NCBI GenBank assembly: GCA_965247395.1
Contig: OZ252012.1
Span: 1,488,001-1,552,000 of the forward strand
Direction: 5' to 3'
From: CAYRJD01 sp965247395
GTDB lineage: Bacteria > Actinomycetota > Acidimicrobiia > Acidimicrobiales > Poriferisodalaceae
DNA length: 64,000 bases
The translations under genes were made by a program, and so were the position numbers. Numbering within the stretch: the first letter of the stretch is position 1; the number at the start of each line of letters is the position of its first letter. Below are positions 42,484 through 51,009 of the stretch, piece by piece. The notes beneath the pieces were generated by a model, which was not told the DNA's origin, ran no database searches, and saw only the letters and a list, made by a program, of their open reading frames with translations.

Positions 42484-44502
42484 ATGTCTGACGACACCTG
42501 GCAAGAGCCGTCGAGCCAAGAACCGCCGAACGCGGCTGACGCAACCGCACTAAACAACCCGAACGCGGCTGACGCAACCGCACTAAACAACCCGAACGCG
42601 GCTGACGCAACCGCACTAAACAACCCGAACGCGGCTGACGCAACCGCACTAAACAACCCGAACGCGGCTGACGCAACCGCACTAAACAACCCGAACGCGG
42701 CTGACGCAGCCGCTCCAAACAATTCGGGCGCTGGAAGCGCAGCTGCGGGAATAGGTCTGTCGCGCTTAAGTGGTGTGGCACGGGCAATGTTGGTTACCAA
42801 CATCCTGGGAGTAGGAGCGGTTGGCGACGCATTCGCCGCCGCGCTGCGTATCCCCAACATGCTGCAAAACCTGCTGGGTGAAGGTGCCTTGTCGGCCGCG
42901 TTTGTGCCTTCTTACTCCAAGATGCTTGAACAAGACCGAGCTGCTGCGGGCCGGCTCGCAGCGTCGATCGCTTCATTTTTGCTAGCCATCGTCACCACCG
43001 CAGTGCTGGTGGGTGTCATTGCCGCACGTCCCATCACGCGGATTATTGCCTGGGGATTTGAGGGTGAGCGGTTTGAGCTGGCAGTGAAGCTTGTGCGCAT
43101 AACCGTGATCGGCTCTGGCGTGTTGGTGATAGGTGCATGGTGCGTGTGCGTGCTCAACACACATCGGCGCTTTTTCTTGTCTTATGTGGCGCCAGTGATT
43201 TGGAACTCAACACAAATTGCTGCACTGGTGCTAGTGGTGATGCTTGGCTGGGCGGCGCAAGACCGAGCAACGGCTTTGGCTTGGGCGGTAACCATCGGCG
43301 CTACTGCACAAGTGCTGTTTTCATTGACTGTGACATGGCGTAGCGCCCCTCACATTTTTGGGACAGGCTTCTTCAACACTGGAGCGCAGCAAAAACCCCT
43401 GACACGGCACCTGCCTAGACACTTGCGCACGCACCTGAGCTGGCGACAACCTGCCGTGCGAGCGGTGTTACGACGTTTAGCGCCAGCGGTTGCAGGACGA
43501 GGCGCATTTCAGATATCCGCATTCGCAGATCTGGCGTTGGCGTCTTTGTTGGCGGTGGGCGCCACCGCAGCATTGGCCGCTGCCCAAGCGCTGTACCTGT
43601 TACCGGTAGCGCTCATCGGCGTTGCCGTTGCAGCGGCCGAACTACCTGCGCTAAGCCGCATGACCAGCGAAGACGAGATAGCTAGCCGCACGGCAGAACG
43701 ACTCAACAGCAGCACTTATCTGGTGTGCGGAATCGTGGCCATATACCTAGCGGCCGGAGTGCCGCTGACCGACACATTGTTCAACCTGGCGGGACTGAGA
43801 AACGCCGTCGGCCATGACGACGTGATTCTGATCGCAGCCGTGTTGGGTACTTACTCTCTGGGTTTACCGGCCATCGTGGCCTCTCGTTTGTGCCAAAACG
43901 TGTTGTTCGTTGCGGGCAACACACGCTCCCCCGCGCGTATCGCCATCGTGCGCGTGTCATTGTCGGCCGGCGTCGGTGTTACGACGATGTTCCTTTTTGA
44001 TCAGCTACTGGTTGTAAACGGATCTATCACCGGCATTGCGAGTCTCTTTCAAAATTTCCTTACCTCAAACCCGTTTTCCTTGTTGGATGGCGCTGTGCGC
44101 CTTGATTCGGCTCTACCAGCTCGGCTGGGTGCGGTTGGGCTGGCGCTAGGAGCGTCGTGTGGTGCTTGGGTGGAGCTGGGTTTGCTGCGGCGCGCTGTGT
44201 TAGTTCGCCGAAGACATCTTGTGCCAGCACCAGATTCGCAACAAACTCCTGCTAACCGCCTGATCCCGGACAGGCTTGCTCATCATATTTTCCCAGGGTT
44301 GCCTGCGCTAGCGACAGGTCTATTTACGGCCTGGTTATTGGGTCAAGTAGATGGCCTGGCAGCGATCATAAGATTGGTCATCATCGGCGGTATCAGCGGC
44401 GGTGTTCATTTGGGCCTGGGCTTGGCGTTAAGACTGCCAGCAGCAAGGCAACTAGTCTCACTCCCAACAGCCTGGCTGCGCAGCCTGCGCCGTGGCAAAT
44501 AG
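42484..44502 (+). CDS. murJ: Lipid II flippase MurJ with N-terminal 11-residue repeats
   Basis: Moves lipid II across the membrane. Hydrophobic segments run from residue 85 to the end (family has about 14 helices). Signature: SRLSGVARAMLVTNILGVGA, GDAFAAALRIPNMLQNLLGE, GALSAAFVPSYSKMLEQD. Before it, residues 15-80 are six copies of NAADATALNNP, five of them exact. ATG 42484, 6 bp after the DUF6049 gene. Unlike mycobacterial MviN, the cytoplasmic pseudokinase is not fused; a matching protein is encoded two genes downstream. Confidence 0.92.
   Translation: MSDDTWQEPSSQEPPNAADATALNNPNAADATALNNPNAADATALNNPNAADATALNNPNAADATALNNPNAADAAAPNNSGAGSAAAGIGLSRLSGVARAMLVTNILGVGAVGDAFAAALRIPNMLQNLLGEGALSAAFVPSYSKMLEQDRAAAGRLAASIASFLLAIVTTAVLVGVIAARPITRIIAWGFEGERFELAVKLVRITVIGSGVLVIGAWCVCVLNTHRRFFLSYVAPVIWNSTQIAALVLVVMLGWAAQDRATALAWAVTIGATAQVLFSLTVTWRSAPHIFGTGFFNTGAQQKPLTRHLPRHLRTHLSWRQPAVRAVLRRLAPAVAGRGAFQISAFADLALASLLAVGATAALAAAQALYLLPVALIGVAVAAAELPALSRMTSEDEIASRTAERLNSSTYLVCGIVAIYLAAGVPLTDTLFNLAGLRNAVGHDDVILIAAVLGTYSLGLPAIVASRLCQNVLFVAGNTRSPARIAIVRVSLSAGVGVTTMFLFDQLLVVNGSITGIASLFQNFLTSNPFSLLDGAVRLDSALPARLGAVGLALGASCGAWVELGLLRRAVLVRRRHLVPAPDSQQTPANRLIPDRLAHHIFPGLPALATGLFTAWLLGQVDGLAAIIRLVIIGGISGGVHLGLGLALRLPAARQLVSLPTAWLRSLRRGK
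42526..42723. repeat. 33-bp tandem repeat in the murJ 5' end
   Basis: Five exact 33-bp copies (42526-42690) and one diverged copy to 42723, all in frame. Long antisense open frames here are a by-product of the repeat. Confidence 0.95.
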
Positions 44503-44549
44503 CTCAACGGCAAGTTGGCGCGGCAAGTAGTACAACGGCAGGGCAAACA

Positions 44550-45524
44550 ATGAGTGCAACCAATGAGCAACGCTCCAACGTTCAGATTGTCACTGACAGC
44601 TCCTGCGACCTACCAACCGAGGTGGTTGATCGACTTGGTATCACCGTCGTGCCGCTCTGGGTGCGCTTTGGTTCAGAGGAGTTCAGGGATCGCGTAGATC
44701 TCAGCATTGACGACTTCTGGCGGCGCTGCGCCGAGGAAGACGAGCTTCCGCAAACCGCAGCACCGTCCGCAGGAGTATTCGAACAAACATTTCGCGATGT
44801 GGCAGCCGGTAACGGGTCCGACGGTGGCGACGCGGCCAAAGAACCCAAAGAGATAGTCGCAGTCATATTGAGCGGAGCGTTATCGGCCACTATCGAGGCC
44901 GCTCATCTAGGAGCACAGGCCGTATCTGACACGATCACTGTGCGAGTAATAGATAGCCGGTTTGTGTCGATCGCCCACGGGTTACTAGTGAAACTGGCAG
45001 CCGAGCTAGCAATGTCTGGTGCCAGCGCAGCCGAAATAGAGACAGCTCTTGACGATGCCCGCCCTCGCACAAGCTTTTACGCCACACTCGACACGCTTGA
45101 AAATCTGCGTAAGGGAGGGCGTATAGGAGCTGCTCAATCACTGCTGGGATCGGTGCTATCAATCAAACCACTCATCAAGATCACAGACGGCGAAGTCAAG
45201 CCAGACGGTCGGCAGCGCACCCGGGCTAAGGCACTCGCGCATTTGCGCGGCCTAGTAGTAGAGGCACTAGCCAACGACGAAGCTGGTGACTCGCCTGGGA
45301 ATATCGAGGAGCTGGCGGTAATTCATGCGGCCGCAAGCGACGTCGATGACTTTGTTGGCGAGTTGGCGTCACTGGTGGATTCAGAAATTTTGGTTAGCGA
45401 TGTGGGCCCGGTTGTAAGCGTCCACTCTGGCATCGGGGCTATCGGCGTGGCGATTCGCACGCGTTCTGGTTCTGGCCAACACACAGATCTTGGCCAGGAC
45501 ACAACACACGATGAGCGGAACTAA
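44550..45524 (+). CDS. DegV family fatty-acid-binding protein
   Basis: DegV/FakB fold: VQIVTDSSCDLPTEVVDRLG at the start, TAAPSAGVFEQTFRDVA with the TSxPS-like lipid-binding motif (here TAAPS), IVAVILSGALSATIEAAHLG, VRVIDSRFVSIAHGLLV, and LENLRKGGRIGAAQSLLGSV. 324 residues. FakB proteins present fatty acids to a FakA kinase; no FakA is in the window. It separates murJ from the pseudokinase and its stop overlaps the pseudokinase start by 14 bp. Confidence 0.9.
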   Translation: MSATNEQRSNVQIVTDSSCDLPTEVVDRLGITVVPLWVRFGSEEFRDRVDLSIDDFWRRCAEEDELPQTAAPSAGVFEQTFRDVAAGNGSDGGDAAKEPKEIVAVILSGALSATIEAAHLGAQAVSDTITVRVIDSRFVSIAHGLLVKLAAELAMSGASAAEIETALDDARPRTSFYATLDTLENLRKGGRIGAAQSLLGSVLSIKPLIKITDGEVKPDGRQRTRAKALAHLRGLVVEALANDEAGDSPGNIEELAVIHAAASDVDDFVGELASLVDSEILVSDVGPVVSVHSGIGAIGVAIRTRSGSGQHTDLGQDTTHDERN

Positions 45525-47055
45525 GCGCTACCGACTAATTGAGCAACTACCTGACTTAATCCCGAGCGAGGTCACACAAACCTGGCTAGGTGTGGACCTG
45601 ACGCTTGACCGGCCGATAACGGTTCGGCTAACCGAAATAGACAGCGAGCCAGGCCAGCGGCTGCGGCTGCAAACCCAGTCATTAGCCGCTCTGGAACATC
45701 CCGGTCTCTTGCACATTCTTGACAGCTACACCGAAGAACGTCAGTTTGCGATAGTCACCGAGCGACTGCCACAGCACACCCTGGCCGATGAGCTGTCTAG
45801 CGACGGCGAATTCCCGCAGCTGACCACAGCAGAGGCCCTTAAGGCGGCCGCAACAATGGCAGAGGCGCTACATGTGTTGCATACCGCTGGTTTTGCGCAT
45901 GGCGGAGTGAGCGCAGCACAAGTGGGCCGCCGTCGCGAGGGCGGATTCATTTTGCTAACAGGCCCACCCACCGGAGATGCGGTGCAAATTCCGGCCACAC
46001 CCAAAAACGACGTGCGCAGTTTGGCCTCTTTAGCGCACGAGCTGCTAGCCGGTGTCCCCCCGGAGCACAAGACCGATGGCACCTGGCGGATCGCCTCGTC
46101 TGTGTCGCCAGTGATAAAGCCAGTGCTTGTACGCGCGACTAGCAATAGAGACCCGTGGCCTAATGCGAAAGCCCTAGTCGGAGCTTTCAAAGACGTAGCG
46201 CGCGAGCTCAAAAGCCAAGAAGAAGCTGCCAAAACAAAGGCAGCTAAGCGCAGGCAGACCGGCGAGCGAGGCGGGCTACGCCGAGTTGCTAGGAGGAATC
46301 ATCCTCACCGGCGGGAGGTGGTGTTTGTTTTGCTTGTTGCGATGGTCGTTGGAGCGTTGGCCGTGGTGGGTGGCGGTGCCTGGCTGTTAGCTCGAGCGAT
46401 CAATGATGGAGATGAGCAGCTGGTGATGTCGGATACTGGTTCAGTTGCCTCAACTGATGCCTCTGGGTCGGCTAACCCCTCTGGCGACACGAGTTCTTCT
46501 AGCCCTACGACCTCTACAGGGTCTGCGGGCTCGGTGGATTCTTCGGTGGATTCTTCGGTGGTTGCCCCAGAGGTAACACGCGTCCCAACGGAAATATCTC
46601 ACATCACAGACTTTGATCCGTTCGGCAATGACACTATTGAGCACCCGGATCTGTTGTCGGAGCTCAACAACGGCGATCCGCTGACCGGGTGGCGCACCTC
46701 GCGCTACAACTCCCCGAACTTTGGTGGGCTGAAAGACGGCGTCGGCTTGTTAGTGGAATTGGGTGGGGAGACACTCCCCGACCTTGCGCGTGTAGTAATC
46801 GAGTCACCCAGCACGGGCTGGACTTTTCAGCTGTTTGCATCGAATGAGCGGCGAGCATCGCTGATTGAGTGGGGCGAGCCAGTAGCTGAAATGGCCGTCG
46901 AATCAAACCGAGTCAAACCGCTTGCGCTGGATTTTGATTCATTACGTGCTGCAACGCTGTTGTTGTGGATAACCGACCTTGGTGATGAGCTAGAAACCGG
47001 TGGCTATCGAGTAACGGTCACCGGCATTCGTGTCAGCCGGTATCACACGCCCTAA
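45511..47055 (+). CDS. MurJ-type membrane pseudokinase
   Basis: Start ATG 45511 (MSGTKRYRLIEQLPD). Residues 1-240 are a protein-kinase fold that lacks catalytic residues: the HRD segment reads HGGVSAAQVG (His130) and the DFG position reads TGP. A membrane helix (VVFVLLVAMVVGALAVVGGGAW, about 270-293) is followed by a Ser/Thr-rich linker and a 130-residue discoidin/carbohydrate-like domain (GWRTSRYNSPNFGGLKDGVG, LPDLARVVIESPSTGWTFQL). This is the plan of the C-terminal part of mycobacterial MviN, whose pseudokinase binds FhaA when phosphorylated. Here it is a separate gene coupled to degV. Confidence 0.82.
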   Translation: MSGTKRYRLIEQLPDLIPSEVTQTWLGVDLTLDRPITVRLTEIDSEPGQRLRLQTQSLAALEHPGLLHILDSYTEERQFAIVTERLPQHTLADELSSDGEFPQLTTAEALKAAATMAEALHVLHTAGFAHGGVSAAQVGRRREGGFILLTGPPTGDAVQIPATPKNDVRSLASLAHELLAGVPPEHKTDGTWRIASSVSPVIKPVLVRATSNRDPWPNAKALVGAFKDVARELKSQEEAAKTKAAKRRQTGERGGLRRVARRNHPHRREVVFVLLVAMVVGALAVVGGGAWLLARAINDGDEQLVMSDTGSVASTDASGSANPSGDTSSSSPTTSTGSAGSVDSSVDSSVVAPEVTRVPTEISHITDFDPFGNDTIEHPDLLSELNNGDPLTGWRTSRYNSPNFGGLKDGVGLLVELGGETLPDLARVVIESPSTGWTFQLFASNERRASLIEWGEPVAEMAVESNRVKPLALDFDSLRAATLLLWITDLGDELETGGYRVTVTGIRVSRYHTP

Positions 47056-47186
47056 AAGTCAGACCCTCTTGGTGCTGGTGTCTGAGCCAGTGTGGTAGAT
47101 GCCAATTGGAATGTCGATGAGGGGACGCCTATTGGGAGCGCTCGGCGGATGTCTAGCAGGAGTGCGCTCTATTTAGGCTTAGCGCC

Positions 47187-47540
47187 GTGAAGACACGACG
47201 AAGCCGATCGCCAGGCACTACCAGTACAGACACCAGCTCCAGCGACGCCGTCTCTCAATTCACCACCAAGTTCACAAATGCGGTAGCAGCCGTGGCGTCG
47301 CGCACCAGCCAACCATTGTTGAAGGTTGCACGAGCAATCGTTTTTGCCATGGTTATTTCGGTAGCCGCTATCGCAGCCATAACGCTGTTAGTGGTCGCAT
47401 TTATTCGTGGGATTGACACGGCAGTCGGGACACTATTAGAGGGTGAGATTTGGTTTACCTACTTCATATGTGCCGGCGTGTTCGGGTTGATTGGCATATT
47501 GCTCTGGTCTAGACGGCGACCCGCAAAGACGAAATCATGA
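47187..47540 (+). CDS. Small two-span membrane protein upstream of trxB
   Basis: 117 residues, GTG start 47187. A Ser/Thr-rich N-terminus precedes two hydrophobic helices (AIVFAMVISVAAIAAITLLV and WFTYFICAGVFGLIGILLW) and a basic end RRRPAKTKS. Stop overlaps the trxB ATG by 4 bp, so the pair is coupled. Family not recognised; similar small proteins occur at this position in actinobacteria. The sigM gene normally found here is absent. Confidence 0.72.
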   Translation: MKTRRSRSPGTTSTDTSSSDAVSQFTTKFTNAVAAVASRTSQPLLKVARAIVFAMVISVAAIAAITLLVVAFIRGIDTAVGTLLEGEIWFTYFICAGVFGLIGILLWSRRRPAKTKS

Positions 47541-48502
47541 ACACCAGCGCTTCGGACGAACAGGTCTGCAACGTAATCATCATTGGCAGCGGGCCTGCCG
47601 GTTTAACGGCCGCCATTTATACAGCGCGTGCCCAACTTGAACCATTGGTTATCGAAGGCGAACCAAGCTCCAACTCAGACCAGCCAGGCGGCCAGCTGAT
47701 GCTGACCACCGACGTTGAGAACTATCCAGGTTTTCCGGACGGCGTAATGGGGCCAGATTTGATGCTGAATTTTCGTCAGCAGGCCGAACGGTTTGGGGCA
47801 CAATTTCTGACCGCCAAAGTGAGCAAGGTTGCGCTCGATCAGAGGCCATTTCGTGTGTCCGTCGGCGACGACGAGTATTTGACACGCAGCGTGATCATCT
47901 CAACCGGTGCGCAGAGCATCATGCTCAGTCTTGAAAACGAGGATCGCCTAATCGGTCACGGCATCTCCACCTGCGCTACATGCGACGGATTCTTTTTTCG
48001 GGATCAAGAGATTGCTGTCGTGGGTGGTGGTGATAGTGCCATGGAAGAGGCTCTGTTTCTTACACGATTTGCTTCGAAGGTGTACGTGATCCATCGCCGA
48101 GACCAGCTGCGTGCCTCGCGAATAATGCAAGAACGAGCGTTCGACAACGACAAGATCGAGTTTTTGTGGAACAACGAGGTCACACAAATCCACGGCGATG
48201 AGCAACTAACCGGTGTAACGCTGACCGACCCGAACAATGGTGAGGAACGCGAACTAGCCGTAACCGGACTGTTTGTGGCCATTGGGCATAAGCCGAACAC
48301 TGGTTTATTTAAAGACTTACTTGAGCTAAAGCCAAACCAATACCTTGTCACCGCACCCGACAGCACCGCTACTGCTACCGAAGGAGTGTTCGCCTGCGGT
48401 GATGTGCAAGACGACTTCTACCGGCAGGCGGTAACAGCAGCGGGTTCGGGTTGCATGGCAGCAATCGAAACTGAGCGCTGGTTAGAGGCGCAGGGACACT
48501 AA
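47537..48502 (+). CDS. trxB: Thioredoxin-disulfide reductase
   Basis: NADPH-dependent FAD enzyme that reduces thioredoxin. FAD motif IIIGSGPAGLTAAIYTARA, redox pair CATC (Cys146/Cys149) in GISTCATCDGFFF, NADP motif VVGGGDSAMEEALFL followed by VYVIHRRDQLRAS, and the C-terminal GVFACGDVQDDFYRQAVTAA. 321 residues, normal. trxA follows 112 bp downstream. Confidence 0.96.
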   Translation: MNTSASDEQVCNVIIIGSGPAGLTAAIYTARAQLEPLVIEGEPSSNSDQPGGQLMLTTDVENYPGFPDGVMGPDLMLNFRQQAERFGAQFLTAKVSKVALDQRPFRVSVGDDEYLTRSVIISTGAQSIMLSLENEDRLIGHGISTCATCDGFFFRDQEIAVVGGGDSAMEEALFLTRFASKVYVIHRRDQLRASRIMQERAFDNDKIEFLWNNEVTQIHGDEQLTGVTLTDPNNGEERELAVTGLFVAIGHKPNTGLFKDLLELKPNQYLVTAPDSTATATEGVFACGDVQDDFYRQAVTAAGSGCMAAIETERWLEAQGH

Positions 48503-48526
48503 GACCCGCCGCCACTGGCCTGGAGC

Positions 48527-48542
48527 TTGCTTTCTAAAGCAA
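48527..48542. terminator. AT-rich inverted repeat after trxB
   Basis: TTGCTTT-CT-AAAGCAA lies 24 bp after the trxB stop, followed by ATCTCTTTC. The loop is tight and the downstream tract only partly U rich, so termination is uncertain. Confidence 0.3.
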
Positions 48543-48614
48543 ATCTCTTTCATTGGTAGACTCGGGCTTCGGCTGCTTACTTTGTGGGCGGCACTCGTCA
48601 TTAGAGAGGCAACA

Positions 48615-48938
48615 ATGAGCGCTCAAATCTCCACATTAGACGAACATACGTTCGAAGAAGAGGTCAAGAGTTCCGAAGCACCGGTGCTGGTGGATTTTTG
48701 GGCCGAATGGTGCGGGCCGTGCAAACAGATCGCACCGATTTTGGAAGAGCTAGCTGAAGAGCAAGAAAACCTCCGAATAGCCAAGGTAAACGTTGACGAC
48801 AACCCTGAACTAGCGATGAAGTTCAACGTAATGAGCATCCCGACGCTCATTGTCTTTTCTGATGGTGAGCCCGCCAAACGCCTGGTCGGCGCAAAACCAA
48901 AGGCGGCGCTGCTGGAGGAGCTCGGAGAATTCCTCTAA
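48615..48938 (+). CDS. trxA: Thioredoxin
   Basis: Start ATG 48615 (MSAQISTLDEHTFEEE), with GAGAGG upstream; the in-frame codons before it are non-native. Active site FWAEWCGPCKQIAP (Cys33, Cys36), cis-Pro in MSIPTLIVFSDG. 107 residues, normal. Partner of the adjacent TrxB. Confidence 0.96.
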   Translation: MSAQISTLDEHTFEEEVKSSEAPVLVDFWAEWCGPCKQIAPILEELAEEQENLRIAKVNVDDNPELAMKFNVMSIPTLIVFSDGEPAKRLVGAKPKAALLEELGEFL

Positions 48939-48950
48939 AAACCTCCTCCC

Positions 48951-48975
48951 AGAGCCCGCCCAAAGGCGCGGCTCT
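48951..48975. terminator. Strong hairpin between trxA and the cwlM-like gene
   Basis: AGAGCC-CGCC-CAAA-GGCG-c-GGCTCT makes a 10-bp stem with one bulge, 12 bp after the trxA stop. No U-tract. It ends three bases before a GTG that may be the start of the next gene, so it could also control that gene's translation. Confidence 0.5.
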
Positions 48976-48988
48976 TGGTGACAGTCGT

Positions 48989-49960
48989 CTAACTCGGCCT
49001 TTCAGCGTCGGGGCGCGGGGCGATCATGTTCGAGATCTGCAACAACGTTTAAACGCACTGTCCCTGGATGTTCACTGCTCCGTTACCGGATTTTTTGATC
49101 TAGCTACTAAAGATTCTGTTCAGAAGTTCCAAGCCGACCGCTCCATTGATGTGGACGGAATTGTGGGAGTTCAAACCTGGGCTCTGCTGGTCGAGGCTGG
49201 CATTCAACTGGGTGACCGCGTTCTTTACATGCACTCCCCCGCCATGCGAGGTGATGACGTGGCGGACCTTCAGCAAATGCTCAGCACGTTGGGGTTTTTC
49301 TCAGGGCGGGTCGACGGGATCTGGGGACCCAAATCGTCTTTAGCGCTGGTTGATTTCCAGCTGAACTCAGGAATTGTCGGCGACGGAGTGTGCGGTGCTC
49401 GCACAATCGTGGCATTAGAACGAGTGATGCGTCCTTTGGCTGACGCCAATTCGATAGCGCAGTTACGTGAGCTTCACCGCCTACCCGTCAGCGATGCATC
49501 ATCAGGGCTTATCGGCCAACGCGTTGCGCTTGGAGAGATTGGTGGGCTTGGCGCTATAACAGCCGCAGCGAGACGCTCTCTGTTAGCTGACGGTGCTGAG
49601 GTATTACCACTCAACCATCCAAGTTGGAGTGCCCAGGCCATACAGGCAAATCGGTTCGGGGCGGCGGTTTATATCGCTACCGAGGTGAGGGATGCGCCAC
49701 CATCGGTTAACTACTTCCAAGGTCGACATTTCACTAGCGAGCTCGGCCGCAAATTGGCTCAAGACCTGGTTTTAAGGCTTGAACCCATCGTTGGGCAAAT
49801 GGAAATATGCGGAATGGCTTTACCTGTGTTGCGAGAAAGCCAGATGCCCGCTGTTTTGGTGCGGACATGGGGTGCGAGCACGTTGTTGGAGCACAGTCAA
49901 GAGATTGCTGAAGCCATAAGAGCTGCGACCATGAGTTTGCTCAATGAGCCAGCAAGCTAG
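48989..49960 (+). CDS. CwlM-like pseudo-amidase with two peptidoglycan-binding domains; 5' end unresolved
   Basis: Two PG_binding_1 domains (FSVGARGDHVRDLQQRLNAL to DGIVGVQTWALL, and RGDDVADLQQMLSTLGFFSG to VGDGVCGARTIVAL) precede an amidase_3-like domain. Zinc ligands are lost: the AGHGG start is absent, the ISIHAN-type strand reads AAVYIATEV, and the final ExG region reads VLVRTWGAS. No signal peptide. This fits mycobacterial CwlM, a cytoplasmic regulator of MurA. The first in-frame GTG is 49151, inside domain 1; earlier codons of this frame contain no ATG, GTG or TTG. GTG 48978 in another frame would give a proper start (MTVV) if one base were missing at about 48990. Likely frameshift, sequencing error or rare start. 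Confidence 0.78.
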   Translation, partial: LTRPFSVGARGDHVRDLQQRLNALSLDVHCSVTGFFDLATKDSVQKFQADRSIDVDGIVGVQTWALLVEAGIQLGDRVLYMHSPAMRGDDVADLQQMLSTLGFFSGRVDGIWGPKSSLALVDFQLNSGIVGDGVCGARTIVALERVMRPLADANSIAQLRELHRLPVSDASSGLIGQRVALGEIGGLGAITAAARRSLLADGAEVLPLNHPSWSAQAIQANRFGAAVYIATEVRDAPPSVNYFQGRHFTSELGRKLAQDLVLRLEPIVGQMEICGMALPVLRESQMPAVLVRTWGASTLLEHSQEIAEAIRAATMSLLNEPAS

Positions 49961-50115
49961 GCCATTCCACAGGCCATTGGACGATAAAGTCCATAAATAC
50001 TCTCTGAAACCAAGAGTTACCCACAGGTTATTCACACTTGTGAGCAAACCTCTAGTTGAAGTTTAAATCCAAAAGGTTCAAGTGGCTATGATTTCTACAA
50101 CTATAAAGCCCTACT
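49961..50115. promoter_or_regulatory. Gap between cwlM-like gene and parB with two DnaA-box-like sites
   Basis: TTACCCACA (50017-50025) and TTATTCACA (50028-50036) are spaced 11 bp apart and resemble DnaA boxes. The genes are convergent here, so these are not promoter sites; they might be outlying DnaA-binding sites. Confidence 0.35.
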
Positions 50116-51009
50116 TTAGGGTTGAGAAACCCCCAAAATTGTTGAAATTCGGGCCAAATCGTCCAAACCCGCGAAGCGAATCTGGATTTGTCCCGTTCCG
50201 GAGCGCATTTTTACCCTTACCTGGGTCGCCAGCATCTCTTCCAGCAGCGCCGCGGTCTCTAGCAGCGCCGTAGGGTGGTTGCCGGACTTTGTTGAGCGCG
50301 GGTTGGCCTTACCTTTTCTAGAAGTTTCCACACCATTTGTTGTTCTCTGGGCCAATCGCACAGCATTTTCAACGTCTCGAACCGACCAATTCTGTTCAAC
50401 AGCTTGGTTTGCGAGAGAATTTTTCAGGTCATTGTCTTCTGTACCGAGCAAAGCACGTGCGTGCCCCGCTGAAAGCGATCTTTCCTGGAGCAACTGCTGA
50501 ACTGGCGCTGGCAGGCCCAGCAAACGTAGGGCATTTGTGATCGCAGCACGACTTTTCCCCAGACGCTCCCCTACTTGTGCGTGCGTCAGCCCGAAATCAT
50601 CCTTTAGCTGCTGAAAGGCGGCCGCCTCTTCCAAAGCGCTCAAATCTTCCCGATGAACATTCTCGATAATCGCTTTGATCAAGCTTGATTCGTCGTCAGA
50701 ATCCTTGATTACGGCGGGAATGGTAGCTAATCCGGCTTGTTTTGCAGCACGCCAGCGGCGCTCGCCGATGACAAGCTCAAACCGTCCCGGCTCGACGGCC
50801 GTGCGCACCATAATTGGCTGCAGCACACCGACAGATTTGATGGAACTAGCTAGGCTCTCTAACGAGTCAGCATCAAAATAACGGCGAGGTTGTAGAGGAT
50901 TGACCGTTATTTGTGTAAGAGCGACCTCTCTGTAGACGCTGTCGTTGTTGGGTATGAGGGCACCAAGACCCTTTCCCAGCCCTATTGTCTTTGCGTTCAT
51001 TTCTTTCAC
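50116..51009 (-). CDS. parB: Chromosome partition protein ParB
   Basis: CTP-dependent clamp that loads at parS. IGLGKGLGALIP opens the protein; the N-terminal CTPase domain has NPLQPRRYFDADSLESLA, FELVIGERRWRAAKQAGL and IIENVHREDLSALEEA; then the helix-turn-helix LTHAQVGERLGKSRAAITNA and C-terminal dimer domain. 297 residues. GTG 51009 overlaps the parA stop (GTGA); ATG 51000 is an alternative start. Confidence 0.96.
   Translation of the reverse strand: MKEMNAKTIGLGKGLGALIPNNDSVYREVALTQITVNPLQPRRYFDADSLESLASSIKSVGVLQPIMVRTAVEPGRFELVIGERRWRAAKQAGLATIPAVIKDSDDESSLIKAIIENVHREDLSALEEAAAFQQLKDDFGLTHAQVGERLGKSRAAITNALRLLGLPAPVQQLLQERSLSAGHARALLGTEDNDLKNSLANQAVEQNWSVRDVENAVRLAQRTTNGVETSRKGKANPRSTKSGNHPTALLETAALLEEMLATQVRVKMRSGTGQIQIRFAGLDDLARISTILGVSQP

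Noticed and set aside
41922..42860. 312-residue minus-strand open frame opposite murJ and DUF6049
   Set aside because: Created by the 33-bp murJ repeat read backwards; the rest is antisense of conserved coding sequence.
47056..47186. Small gene or sigM remnant before the membrane protein
   Set aside because: No frame or sigma-factor motif found in these 131 bp.
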